Source: Kingella pumchi
Lineage (GTDB): Bacteria > Pseudomonadota > Gammaproteobacteria > Burkholderiales > Neisseriaceae
Direction: 5' to 3'
Length of the DNA: 60,252 nt
NCBI RefSeq assembly: GCF_022288825.1
Contig: NZ_JAKOOW010000008.1
Coordinates: 324-60,575, forward strand
Shown here: piece after piece, positions 26,549-34,266 of the stretch
How the letters are laid out: every line of letters starts with the position of its first letter
How positions within the stretch are numbered: position 1 is the stretch's first letter
Made by a program: the position numbers and the translations under genes
The notes under the pieces: model-generated
The model's input: only the letters and a program-made list of their open reading frames with translations
Told to the model about the DNA's origin: nothing
Database searches by the model: none

Positions 26549-28738
26549 ATGAAATTCTTTTCCCTGCCATCCAGATACATCGGCGCCGTGCCGGTGCTGC
26601 TGAGCACTTCGCTGCTGGCCGCGCTGGTGTATGCCCGCCCGCTGAACCACCTGTTTCCGCCGCTGGTGCTGGGCGTGATTGCCGGCGGCCTGGTGGATTT
26701 GGACAACGGCCTGACCGGCAAGCTGAAAAACATCGTCTATACCCTGCTGGCCTTTGCCGTGTCGTCGCTGGCGGTGGAAGCGGTGATCAGCCGGCCGGCG
26801 GCCTATGCCGCGGTGATGACCGTGCAGGCGTTTGTTTTTACCTTTCTCGGCGCCGCCGGCCAGCGCTACCGCACCATCGCTTTCGGCACGCTGGCGGTAG
26901 CGGTGTACACCGCGCTCACCCACGATGACGCCGCGCCGTGGTACCAGCCGACGCTGCTGATTCTGTGTGGAACCCTGCTCTACAGCCTGTGCGCGCTGCT
27001 GACCCACATCATCTTTCCCAACCGGCCGGTGCAGGACAATATGGCCGCCGCCTACCGCGCGCTGGCGGACTTTCTCACCGCCAAATCCGATTTTTTCGAC
27101 CCCGACGAAGCCGAACATCTCGAACAGCAGCAAATCACGCTGGCGATGAGCAACAGCGCGGTAACCGCCGCCTTCAACCAATGCCGCAGCGCCCTGTTTT
27201 ACCGCATGCGCGGCCAGCACCGCCATCCGCGCACCGTGCGGCTGTTGCGCTGTTACTACGCCGCGCAGGATATCCACGAGCGCATCAGCTCCAGCCACGT
27301 CCACTACCGCGATTTCGCCGAAGCCATGCGCTACAGCGATTTGATCTACCGCATCCGCCGCCTGCTCCGGCTGCAGGCGCAGACCTGCCGCGAGTTTGCC
27401 CGCACGCTGGCCGACGACAGCGATTTCGTGCTGCCGGCCAAGCTCGAACGCGCCGGCCGCGGTGCCGAAGCGTCGCTGCAGCACTATGCCGCCACCGCTG
27501 CCGACGGCGCCGTCGCCCCCTACCGCGTGCAGCGCCTGCTCGACAACATCCTGCACGTCAGCCTGCAGCTGGGCAGCCTGAAAAGCCCCGAGCGCAGCGA
27601 AAGTTTCGAATACAACCACCAAACCCGCCTGCACGCCCCCGAAAGCAGCGGCTTCAAAGGCGCCTGGCGCAGCCTGAAAGCGCAAAGCACGCTGCATTCG
27701 CCGGTGTTCCGCCACGCCGTGCGCATGGCCGCCATCGTGCTGGCCTGCTGCCTGATTATCCAAGTGATCAACACCACCGCGCTCGACCGCGACGACTTGA
27801 GCCTGGGCTACTGGATTCTGATGACCGCCGTTTTTGTCTGCCAGCCCAACTACTCCGCCACCAAAAAACGCCTGATCCAGCGTATTCTCGGCACCGTTTT
27901 CGGTATTGTCGCCGCCGCCGCGCTGCCTTTTTTGAGCCTGTCGCTGGCGCACAAACTCGGCATCGCCGTGCTCAGCACCACCCTGTTTTTCTATTTCCGC
28001 AGCAATAAGCAGAGCTTTTCCACCTTTTTCATCACCATTCAGGCGGTGGTCGGCTTTTCGATTATTGGTTCCGACACCCGCGCCTTCTTCCTGCCGCGCC
28101 TTCTCGACACCCTGATCGGCACTTCGGTGGCCGGCCTTGCCGTTTATTTCCTGTGGCCGGACTGGAAATATCTGGCGCTCGACAAAACCGGTGCCCAGGC
28201 CGTAGAGAGCAACGCCGCCTACCTGCGCGCGGTGCTGCGCGAACTGGAAAGCGGCATCCGCGACGATATGGACTACCGCATCGCCCGCCGCCTGAGCCAC
28301 GACCGCGCCGCCGCCTTATCCAGCACCCTATCCGATATGTCCGGCGAGCCGGCCAAACATGGCAGCAAGCTTGCCGACGGATTTTTGCTTTTGAAAATAA
28401 ACTATTCGCTTATCAGCTACATCGCCGCGCTCGGCGCCTACCGCAACAAAATGCAGCCTGAAAACGCCGCTGCCGATGGCTTTATCCACGAATTTCTCGC
28501 CGCCGGCAGCGCTGCCGCCGATATTCTCGAAAACCTGCCGCAATGGGACGAGAGCCGTTTTCAGGCTGCCTTGGGCGATTTGCAGTCGCAACTGGAAAGC
28601 CTGCGCCCCGACGCCGATGCCGGCGAAACCCGCCAGGTGCTGTGGCAGCAGCTTACCATGATCGCCGGCCAGCTGCGCCCGGGCTATCAGGCGCTGCATC
28701 CGGTATCGGATAGCGAAGCCGTGGCACAGGCAGCCTGA
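26549..28738 (+). CDS. yccS: YccS/YhfK-type FUSC family membrane protein
   Basis: A 729-residue inner-membrane protein with two membrane modules: N-terminal helices (about residues 10-160) and a second set (about 390-545, including VFVCQPNYSATKKRLIQRILG and FFVTIQAVVGFS-like helices), separated by a long soluble helical domain and followed by a cytoplasmic tail. This is the FUSC/YccS architecture, related to aromatic-acid efflux proteins; the transported substrate is unknown. Five DUS-like words are embedded in frame, reading as GSLK, RSLK, MQPEN and FQAA. It is divergent from aceE. Confidence 0.88.
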   Translation: MKFFSLPSRYIGAVPVLLSTSLLAALVYARPLNHLFPPLVLGVIAGGLVDLDNGLTGKLKNIVYTLLAFAVSSLAVEAVISRPAAYAAVMTVQAFVFTFLGAAGQRYRTIAFGTLAVAVYTALTHDDAAPWYQPTLLILCGTLLYSLCALLTHIIFPNRPVQDNMAAAYRALADFLTAKSDFFDPDEAEHLEQQQITLAMSNSAVTAAFNQCRSALFYRMRGQHRHPRTVRLLRCYYAAQDIHERISSSHVHYRDFAEAMRYSDLIYRIRRLLRLQAQTCREFARTLADDSDFVLPAKLERAGRGAEASLQHYAATAADGAVAPYRVQRLLDNILHVSLQLGSLKSPERSESFEYNHQTRLHAPESSGFKGAWRSLKAQSTLHSPVFRHAVRMAAIVLACCLIIQVINTTALDRDDLSLGYWILMTAVFVCQPNYSATKKRLIQRILGTVFGIVAAAALPFLSLSLAHKLGIAVLSTTLFFYFRSNKQSFSTFFITIQAVVGFSIIGSDTRAFFLPRLLDTLIGTSVAGLAVYFLWPDWKYLALDKTGAQAVESNAAYLRAVLRELESGIRDDMDYRIARRLSHDRAAALSSTLSDMSGEPAKHGSKLADGFLLLKINYSLISYIAALGAYRNKMQPENAAADGFIHEFLAAGSAAADILENLPQWDESRFQAALGDLQSQLESLRPDADAGETRQVLWQQLTMIAGQLRPGYQALHPVSDSEAVAQAA

Positions 28739-28763
28739 AAACGGCGGCAAGATTGGTCAGGAC

Positions 28764-28800
28764 AAAAAAGCAGCCTGAAAACCCTTTCAGGCTGCTTTTT
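28764..28800 (+). terminator. yccS terminator (inverted DUS)
   Basis: AAAAAAGCAGCCTGAAA pairs with TTTCAGGCTGCTTTTT, ending in a T-run. Confidence 0.75.
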
Positions 28801-28881
28801 GCCGCAATATTGCCGGTTTGGCGTAAGCACCGTGCTGCCATTTGCCCAAACGCAAAGGCAGCCTGAAAAAACGGCGCGCAG

Positions 28882-28925
28882 AAAAAACCGTCCGCAGGCT
28901 TGGCTGTTCGGGCGGACGGTTTTTT
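28882..28925. terminator. strong bidirectional terminator
   Basis: AAAAAACCGTCCG pairs with CGGACGGTTTTTT around an 18-base loop, directly followed by a DUS. It serves the minus-strand gene that ends at 28934. Confidence 0.8.
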
Positions 28926-28933
28926 CAGGCTGC

Positions 28934-29368
28934 CTATTTCAGGCGGTGCAGCACAATCGGCTGCGGCGTGCCGCGAACCAGCGCAAACATGATATAGATC
29001 CGTTTTTGCGCTTTGCTCTCGATGCGGCAAAAGCCCATGGCAATGTTTTTGATGCAGTTAAAACGCGCGTTTTGCAAATCGGCATCGTCCTCGGGCAGCG
29101 TTTTTTTCCACTCGGCCACATCCGCTGACGAAGCATCGACCAGCTTGCATTCGCCGGTGGCACGGCAGACTTCCGACCATTGTGTTTCCGGCAGTTGGCG
29201 GCCGTCCATCATCCACTGCTTGCCCTGCCGGAAAAGTTTCATCTGCATCGTGCCCAGCGTGCCGTCCACGCGGACGATTTGGTATTCGCCCTGGTCGCTG
29301 GCATCCAGCGCTTGCGCCATCGGCGCCACAGCCAGCAGCAGCGCCAGCAGTAATCCGGATTTTTTCAT
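28934..29368 (-). CDS. putative small secreted protein
   Basis: A 144-residue protein with signal peptide MKKSGLLLALLLAVAPMAQA. The mature domain contains four Cys (in EVCRATGECKL, FNCIKN and GFCRIES), which suggests periplasmic disulphides, and the pattern MKLFRQGKQWMMDGRQL. No family was recognised. The ATG at 29368 is chosen because AGGAC precedes it; a start six codons upstream would precede the signal peptide. Transcribed alone, ending in the strong terminator at 28882-28925. Confidence 0.7.
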   Translation of the reverse strand: MKKSGLLLALLLAVAPMAQALDASDQGEYQIVRVDGTLGTMQMKLFRQGKQWMMDGRQLPETQWSEVCRATGECKLVDASSADVAEWKKTLPEDDADLQNARFNCIKNIAMGFCRIESKAQKRIYIMFALVRGTPQPIVLHRLK

Positions 29369-29496
29369 GTTTGTCCTTTGCATCAAATTTTAAAAAAACA
29401 TCTGCCGGCCGCACGGTGCAGCCGGCGGCGCATCATACCGCATCTTGTTGCGCCGGCAGAAGCGGTTTTGCTGCGCAGCCCCCGTATTTTCGGCTT

Positions 29497-30239
29497 TCAG
29501 GCTGCTTTGTGCCGCCGCCGCCACAGCAGCGCTGCGGTGTAAAACACCAGTTGCGCCAGATTAAACGTAGCACCGCCAAGCAGCTCCGCCGCTTCGGAGC
29601 GGGGAAAGGCGCTGCAGACCGTGGCAACAACAATGCCGACCGGCAGCGGCGTCAGCCAGCACAAAGAGCGCGGCAGATAGCTGCGGCCGCGGGCAGCCTG
29701 CAACAGAAATACCAGCCAGCCCAACGCCAGAGAGCCGACCGATGCCGCCCAATGCAGGGCAAGCAGCCGGTAATGGCCGTTGTATTGCGCCAGCGCCAGC
29801 GTTAAATCTTCGGTACGGGCGGCAAGCAGTGTCTGCGCGGCGCTGCCCAGATAGTAGAAACCGGCGTGCGCCAGCGGCGCGAGCGCATAGCTGAAAAACA
29901 GCAGCGCGAAGCACAAAACAGCAGCGCGAAGCACAAAACAGCCGTCCGCCCCGGCCGCAGCAGGCGGTAAACGCCGAACGCGGCGGCCAGATAAAACGGC
30001 GCGCTGAAAGTGGCGGGCAGCACGCCCCACAGCAGGCATGCGGGCGCGGCATCAAGCATCAGCGCCGCCATCTGCACATCGCCTTCCATCCGACCGGCCA
30101 GCACCGCCAGCTGCGGATGGCGCTCGGGCTGCGGCACAAAACCGACCAGCAGCATATCGCCTATCGTCCAACACAGCGCCGCCAGCACGCCGGCAAAGAG
30201 CAGGGCGGTGGTTTTAACGGGTTTGGCATACTCGGACAT
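29497..30239 (-). pseudogene. integral membrane protein gene frameshifted by a 20-bp tandem duplication
   Basis: The gene starts at ATG 30239 (MSEYAKPVKTTALLFAGVL) after GGAGAG and runs in frame for about 110 codons, then shifts. The 20-mer GCAGCGCGAAGCACAAAACA occurs twice in perfect tandem at 29901-29940; removing one copy joins RTAVLCFALLF directly to FSYALAPLAHAG and gives an uninterrupted 240-residue protein with about six transmembrane segments. The current reading would continue for about 35 wrong codons and stop near 29802. Function unknown; several small multi-pass bacterial families look like this. The tandem copy could be lost by slippage, so the gene may be reversibly off. Confidence 0.85.
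29901..29940. repeat. perfect 20-bp tandem duplication (two copies)
   Basis: Unit GCAGCGCGAAGCACAAAACA at 29901-29920 and 29921-29940. Its length is not a multiple of three, so it breaks the reading frame of the membrane-protein gene. Confidence 0.98.
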
Positions 30240-30601
30240 ATCGGCTCTCCTGTGGCAAACAGCGGCAAAATGCCGCACCGGTTTTCAGGCTGCCTTTGCC
30301 TGAAAGCAGCCTGAAAACCGGCCGGCTGCAGGACGCTTAGTCTAAAGGATATTTAAGCGAAGCGGGAATGGGGGACGGCAGAGAGATGATGGCGTTTTTC
30401 AGGCTGCTTGGGGAAACGAGGCAGCCTGAAAATACGAGGATTGTTTGAAAACCCGTTTCAGGCTGCTTTTGATGGGCTAGCTTGGGTTGGAAATCCAATA
30501 TTTTTCGGAAGTTTTAAGAGAGGGCAGGGTCTGGATTGATAAAACAAGCGCCGGCCGGATTCTGATCCGACCGGCGCTGGGCAAAAAAACACAGTTTGCT
30601 T
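30240..30601. other. 362-bp intergenic region
   Basis: Holds the upstream region of the broken membrane-protein gene, four DUS copies (around 30285, 30305, 30395-30430 and 30457), a degenerate GCTTGGGTTGGAAATCCAAT repeat word at 30479-30498 shared with the element at 33.35 kb, and a terminator at 30547-30578. No gene is supported. Confidence 0.7.
30547..30578 (-). terminator. terminator of the DUF4189 lipoprotein gene
   Basis: AGCGCCGGCCGGAT and ATCCGACCGGCGCT form a 14-bp stem with one G-U or mismatch position and a TCTG loop; TTGTTTTATC follows on the minus strand. Confidence 0.8.
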
Positions 30602-31243
30602 TCAATTACCTTTGCGGATAAACGAAGGCATTTTCTGCATTCTGCCGCCGTTTTTATTGGGGAAGATATACGCGGGGTCTTCGTAGCGGCAGGTCGGATC
30701 GGTCATCAGATTGCATGGTGTGGCGCACGAAGCGGGCGCACCTGGAACGGGTATGCAGTTTGTGCCGCCGTGGTGTTTGCAGGAAGCAACCGCTACTTTT
30801 TTGGCAAACTCGCCGGTGGGGCCGTAGCCCATGTCGTTCATGGGCTTGCCTTTATAGCCTTGCGACATGGCAAAACACAAGTTGCTGTAAATAATATAGG
30901 TTTGGCAGTTTTTGCCACCGTTTTGACGGCATTCTTTTACTGCATCTGCCGACGCGGCTTCGGGGGTGTCATAGGCTTTGTCGGTTACCCATATCATTTT
31001 TATCTCGGGCGAAGCGGCGTATGCGCCCCATTTGCGCGGCCGCATTTTGCGCCTGGACAATTCGGCGGCGGAAGGCAGTTTTTCCATGTCTTCCACAATG
31101 GGCATCATATTTTGCACTTGCTCCGCTGAAGGGCCGCCGCTGCCTCGGGCAGCCTGCATCAGTTCGTAAGCAAGCGAGCCTTGGCAGCCGGACAACAGCA
31201 GGCTTAGCGCGCCAGCCGCCAGCAGGTGTTTTTTATTCAACAA
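30602..31243 (-). CDS. DUF4189-containing lipoprotein
   Basis: A 213-residue protein with signal peptide and lipobox LLLSGCQG (Cys about residue 20). The C-terminal half contains the DUF4189-like pattern DAVKECRQNGGKNCQ followed by SNLCFAM, with further Cys residues (CKHHGGTNC, CATPC) that probably form disulphides. The start is a TTG at 31243 placed 7 nt after AAGGAG; no ATG fits. Function unknown. It is divergent from another lipoprotein gene at 31391, with about 150 bp between. Confidence 0.75.
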   Translation of the reverse strand: MLNKKHLLAAGALSLLLSGCQGSLAYELMQAARGSGGPSAEQVQNMMPIVEDMEKLPSAAELSRRKMRPRKWGAYAASPEIKMIWVTDKAYDTPEAASADAVKECRQNGGKNCQTYIIYSNLCFAMSQGYKGKPMNDMGYGPTGEFAKKVAVASCKHHGGTNCIPVPGAPASCATPCNLMTDPTCRYEDPAYIFPNKNGGRMQKMPSFIRKGN

Positions 31244-31336
31244 GATACAACTCCTTTCAGATAGAACGGTAAAAACGGGGATCGCCGTGCGGCGCGCGAT
31301 TATACAAGATTCATATCGCTTCCGCCGCCGCAGCCT

Positions 31337-31342
31337 TATAAT
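31337..31342 (+). promoter_or_regulatory. -10 element upstream of the lipoprotein gene at 31391
   Basis: TATAAT lies 48 bp before the ATG. A second TATAAT on the opposite strand (31304-31299) could serve the divergent DUF4189 gene. Confidence 0.4.
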
Positions 31343-31390
31343 GCGCGCCCTGCACGTTTGTTCATTGTTATCTATTTTTGCTAAGGGGGA

Positions 31391-31852
31391 ATGATGTTGT
31401 TACCAAAATCCGCTTTGAAATCTGTTTTGCTGTTGTCCGCCGCCGTGCTGACGCTTGCCGGTTGCGAAACGGTGGACAAAATTATGAGTGCCGACATCTC
31501 GCCGTACGGCGCAATCAACGCGGCGCGCAGGGGCGTGGCCGGCGCGCGTTTCAAAGGCAAGCACATTGTTTCGGCGTATGCGGAATTCGGCAAGGCCGAC
31601 GATATCCAGCACGGAATTATCCAGGAAGGCAAACTCAAAGGGCAGGAAGGCTACATTTACACCTGGACGGATGTCAGCCAAAACAGCGAATCGACCCATT
31701 ATCTCGGCAGCGGCTACCACAGCAATGGCGATCGCACCGATTACTACGAGCGCGGCGTAACCAATTTCACCCGCTACCGCTATTTCATTACCGACACCAA
31801 CCACGTTATCCGCGATTACAAAGAAAGCGAACATCGGGCACGGGTGCAGTAG
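31391..31852 (+). CDS. putative lipoprotein
   Basis: A 153-residue protein with lipobox LTLAGCETV (Cys about residue 25). The mature part is rich in Tyr and polar residues (GYIYTWTDVSQNSEST, YHSNGDRTDYYERG, TRYRYFITDTNHVIRDY), a beta-strand-rich pattern. No family was recognised. AAGGGGGA precedes two adjacent ATG codons (31391 and 31394), either of which could start. It faces away from the DUF4189 lipoprotein gene. Confidence 0.7.
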   Translation: MMLLPKSALKSVLLLSAAVLTLAGCETVDKIMSADISPYGAINAARRGVAGARFKGKHIVSAYAEFGKADDIQHGIIQEGKLKGQEGYIYTWTDVSQNSESTHYLGSGYHSNGDRTDYYERGVTNFTRYRYFITDTNHVIRDYKESEHRARVQ

Positions 31853-31901
31853 GTTTTGCCTCAGGCTAAAAGCAGCCTGAAAGTATGGTTGGGATTTTAA
31901 A

Positions 31902-31929
31902 AGGCCGTCTGAAAAGGGTTTCAGACGGC
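31902..31929. terminator. inverted pair of Neisseria-dialect DUS
   Basis: AGGCCGTCTGAA (31902-31913) and its complement TTCAGACGGC (31920-31929) form a hairpin followed by seven T residues. It is the left-most of a local cluster of this foreign dialect. Confidence 0.8.
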
Positions 31930-31995
31930 TTTTTTTGTTTTCAGGCTGCTTGGGTTGTCAGAACCAATATTTTCCAACAACCGAGCTCGGCTTGC

Positions 31996-32015
31996 GCCAA
32001 CCGTTGCCAACCGTT
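31996..32015. repeat. perfect 10-bp tandem duplication at the rhuM 3' end
   Basis: GCCAACCGTT occurs twice in a row, three bases from the rhuM stop codon (32018-32020). It does not alter the reading frame. Confidence 0.95.
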
Positions 32016-32017
32016 GT

Positions 32018-33010
32018 TTAGCGTTTTTCCAATTCCGCCTGCCAGTTTTCCAATTCGCGCAAATCTTCCGCTTCGGCGGCGGCCAGTTTGGCAGCTTTGC
32101 GTGCCTGGTCAAACAGCGCGTATTGTTCTTGGGCGAACAGCTCCATTTGGCGGTGCGTGCGACTGCCTTTGTCTTCCAATACAGGAAAGCCGTTGAAATC
32201 AATCAGGTTGTCAACATTGCCGCGCCAGAAATCCAGCGTCAGGTCTTGGCGGTTTTTTACGCGCAACTCCGCGCTTTCCAAGAAAATCATCACCAAACGG
32301 TTGAGCGTATCCAACTCGTCGGCAGACAGATAGTTTTTCGCCACCACAATATCGCCTTTACGCACCATCCTCCCTTTCCATGAGGTCAAGCCCATATTCG
32401 GCAGCGCGGCATCGGCGCGGGCGCAGACCAGTTCCGCCGCCGTTTGGCGGGTAACGGCAAAAATCAGCTTGTTTTGCGTTTCGGCAAAAAACATCTGCGC
32501 CGCCTTATCGGTTTTGTCGTAGTCGCTGGATAGGGCGAACAAATCGCGCACTTTCTGATAAAACCGTGCTTCGCTGGCGCGGATTTCGCGGATTTCCGCC
32601 AGCAGGTCGTCAAAATAATCGAAACGCCCCTGCGGATTTTTCAGCCGCTCTTTGTCCAGCACAAAACCCTTGTCCAAATAAGCGCGAAGCTGCGTATTTG
32701 CCCAGCGGCGGAACTGCACCCCACGCGGGCTGCGGACGCGGAAGCCGACGGCCAGAATCATATCCAGCGCGTAATGCTTGACCTGATACTGCTTGCCGTC
32801 TTGGGCAGTTATTAAGAAATCCTTAATAACTGAAACCTCGTTCAACTCTTTGTCTTCCAATATGTTTTTAATATGCGTAGCGATATTGGGCACAGAGGTG
32901 CTAAAAAGTTCGGCAAGCTGGTTTTGCGTGAGCCAAGCTTCGCCGTCGGACACCAGCAGGGAAACATGGCTTTGGCCGTCGTCGGTGTTGTAGATGATGA
33001 GATTGTCCAT
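32018..33010 (-). CDS. rhuM: RhuM-family protein
   Basis: A 330-residue protein matching the RhuM ('virulence protein') family: an N-terminal winged-helix-like part with SDGEAWLTQNQLAELFSTS and HIKNILEDKELNE, then KHYALDMILAVGFRVRSPRG (about residues 90-110), typical also of phage anti-repressor-like proteins, and a helical C-terminus with DFWRGNVDNLIDFNGFPVL. The family is often found near restriction or mobile loci; its biochemical role is not established. The ATG at 33010 gives the family N-terminus (MDNLIIYNTDDGQ). Surrounded by foreign DUS copies. Confidence 0.85.
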   Translation of the reverse strand: MDNLIIYNTDDGQSHVSLLVSDGEAWLTQNQLAELFSTSVPNIATHIKNILEDKELNEVSVIKDFLITAQDGKQYQVKHYALDMILAVGFRVRSPRGVQFRRWANTQLRAYLDKGFVLDKERLKNPQGRFDYFDDLLAEIREIRASEARFYQKVRDLFALSSDYDKTDKAAQMFFAETQNKLIFAVTRQTAAELVCARADAALPNMGLTSWKGRMVRKGDIVVAKNYLSADELDTLNRLVMIFLESAELRVKNRQDLTLDFWRGNVDNLIDFNGFPVLEDKGSRTHRQMELFAQEQYALFDQARKAAKLAAAEAEDLRELENWQAELEKR

Positions 33011-33126
33011 AGGGATTCCGTTTGCGGCAGCCTGAAAAGTCGGGACGGTTTCAGGCTGCTTGGGGTTGTGGGCTTGCCTGCGGTATTTTAGCCGTATCCC
33101 GGCGGCGAGGCAGCCTGAAAACAGGG

Positions 33127-33138
33127 AGGCCGTCTGAA
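33127..33138 (+). repeat. AG-DUS (AGGCCGTCTGAA), Neisseria dialect
   Basis: Exact 12-mer, 17 bp after a Kingella-dialect copy at 33110. Confidence 0.85.
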
Positions 33139-33155
33139 AAACAAAAAACACCGTC

Positions 33156-33175
33156 ATTCCCGCGCAGGCGGGAAT
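33156..33175. repeat. dRS3-type palindrome
   Basis: ATTCCCGCGCAGGCGGGAAT fits the neisserial dRS3 pattern ATTCCC-N8-GGGAAT exactly. In Neisseria such elements flank RS repeats and serve as integration sites of filamentous phages. Confidence 0.85.
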
Positions 33176-33223
33176 CTTGTTTGTTGTTCGGCAATATTCT
33201 GATAAAACAAACCGTTGCTCAAA

Positions 33224-33263
33224 CCCCGCCAAGATTCCCGCCTGCGCGAGAATCTTGGCGGGG
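33224..33263. repeat. extended palindrome containing a degenerate dRS3
   Basis: CCCCGCCAAGATTC pairs with GAATCTTGGCGGGG around CCGCCTGCGCGA, forming a 14-bp-armed hairpin. The centre is a one-base-off dRS3 (GAGAAT instead of GGGAAT). Confidence 0.85.
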
Positions 33264-33314
33264 CGGGCTTGGTTTTCAGGCTGCCTTGTGCGTGAGGCAC
33301 GCCTGAAATCAGAA

Positions 33315-33347
33315 AGGCCGTCTGAAAAACAGGTTTTCAGACGGCCT
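33315..33347. terminator. inverted pair of Neisseria-dialect DUS
   Basis: AGGCCGTCTGAAAA and TTTTCAGACGGCCT form a perfect 14-bp stem with a short loop. Confidence 0.8.
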
Positions 33348-33352
33348 TTGGG

Positions 33353-33419
33353 TAGGTTGGGTTGCAAACCCAACAGGTTTTGCAGCTTTTAAGAAACTGT
33401 TGGGTCTCGACCCAACCTA
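33353..33419. repeat. 67-bp inverted-repeat element overlapping the NYN stop codon
   Basis: TAGGTTGGGT (33353-33362) and ACCCAACCTA (33410-33419) are perfect terminal inverted repeats; inside are the palindromes GGGTTGCAAACCC and GGGTCTCGACCC. The right end supplies the TAG stop of the NYN gene. Diverged words of the same kind occur at 30479, 48671 and 59731. Confidence 0.8.
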
Positions 33420-34211
33420 CGCTTGCTTAAGTTTTACATACATATGTTCTTGGTTACTTTCTATATTTTTTCGTATTTCATATTCAAATATCTCGGGGTG
33501 TTTTTTAACCAAAGTTGTGAATTTGGCACAGCCATAATTGCGTGGGTCAAAATCTGCCTGCAACCGCCGCCATGTTGAACCAAATGCAGTCATGGCAACC
33601 CATTCGCTGTCAAACTGTTCAAAGATTTTTCTAATCGTATCCATGGGCAAAACCGCTGTTTGATGATTAGCTGTTGGTTGTTCCGTTTGTATTGCCGTAT
33701 CAGTTTGGACGGAAACGCTGCTTTTGTTATCGTTTTTAATTTCTTCTGATATAAGGTTTTCCACATAGATAAACTGCGTACAGGCATTGATAAAAGCTTT
33801 GGGCGTTTGCTTTTTACCAAAGCCGTACACGGGCATTCCCTGTTCTTTCAAACGGATTGCCAAAGCCGTGAAATCGCTGTCGCTGGATACAATACAAAAT
33901 CCGTCCAATCGGTCGCTGTACAATAAATCCATGGCATCAATAATCATAAAACCATCGGTTGCATTTTTCCCTGTCGTAAAAGCAAATTGCTGCATCGGTT
34001 TGATGGCGTAATCATTGATAACTTGCTTCCATTGCCCATTGTTACCAACAAAATTGCCATAAATCCGCTTAACGGTTACATCTCCGAATTTGACAACTTC
34101 ATCTAAAATAGATGCTATATCGCGAGCAGAAGCATTGTCGGCATCAATCAACACGGCTAAACGCACCGTTTTTTCTTCTACCACGTTGAAACTAGTTTTA
34201 GTTTTAGACAT
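33417..34211 (-). CDS. NYN-domain (PIN-like) protein with C-terminal OST-HTH/LOTUS domain
   Basis: A 264-residue protein. The NYN domain (about residues 15-160) shows the acidic metal-site pattern VLIDADNAS, TDGFMIIDAMDLL and IVSSDSDFTALA, as in LabA/limkain-type putative ribonucleases. A low-complexity linker leads to a C-terminal LOTUS-like winged helix (about 190-262: VAMTAFGSTWRRLQADFDPR, YGCAKFTTLVKKHPEIFE). RNA cleavage or binding is inferred from the folds. Base composition is markedly AT-rich compared with neighbours, a sign of transfer. Its stop codon lies in a repeat element, and a mixed-dialect DUS pair separates it from valS. Confidence 0.9.
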   Translation of the reverse strand: MSKTKTSFNVVEEKTVRLAVLIDADNASARDIASILDEVVKFGDVTVKRIYGNFVGNNGQWKQVINDYAIKPMQQFAFTTGKNATDGFMIIDAMDLLYSDRLDGFCIVSSDSDFTALAIRLKEQGMPVYGFGKKQTPKAFINACTQFIYVENLISEEIKNDNKSSVSVQTDTAIQTEQPTANHQTAVLPMDTIRKIFEQFDSEWVAMTAFGSTWRRLQADFDPRNYGCAKFTTLVKKHPEIFEYEIRKNIESNQEHMYVKLKQA

Positions 34212-34266
34212 TTATAATTCCTCTATTTATCTATGGTTCGATAGGAGGCAGCCTGAAACATTAATT

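Larger units (their letters stand above)
33011..33416. other. repeat-rich intergenic region between rhuM and the NYN gene
   Basis: A 406-bp stretch with no supported gene. It contains at least four Kingella-dialect DUS (33028, 33048, 33110, 33274), three Neisseria-dialect DUS (33127, 33315, 33336), a dRS3 palindrome (33156-33175), a 40-bp palindrome (33224-33263) and a 67-bp inverted-repeat element (33353-33419). Confidence 0.85.

Noticed and set aside
26513..28300. 595-codon open frame on the minus strand
   Set aside because: Antisense to the yccS-like gene; His/Gly/Ala-rich with no domain.
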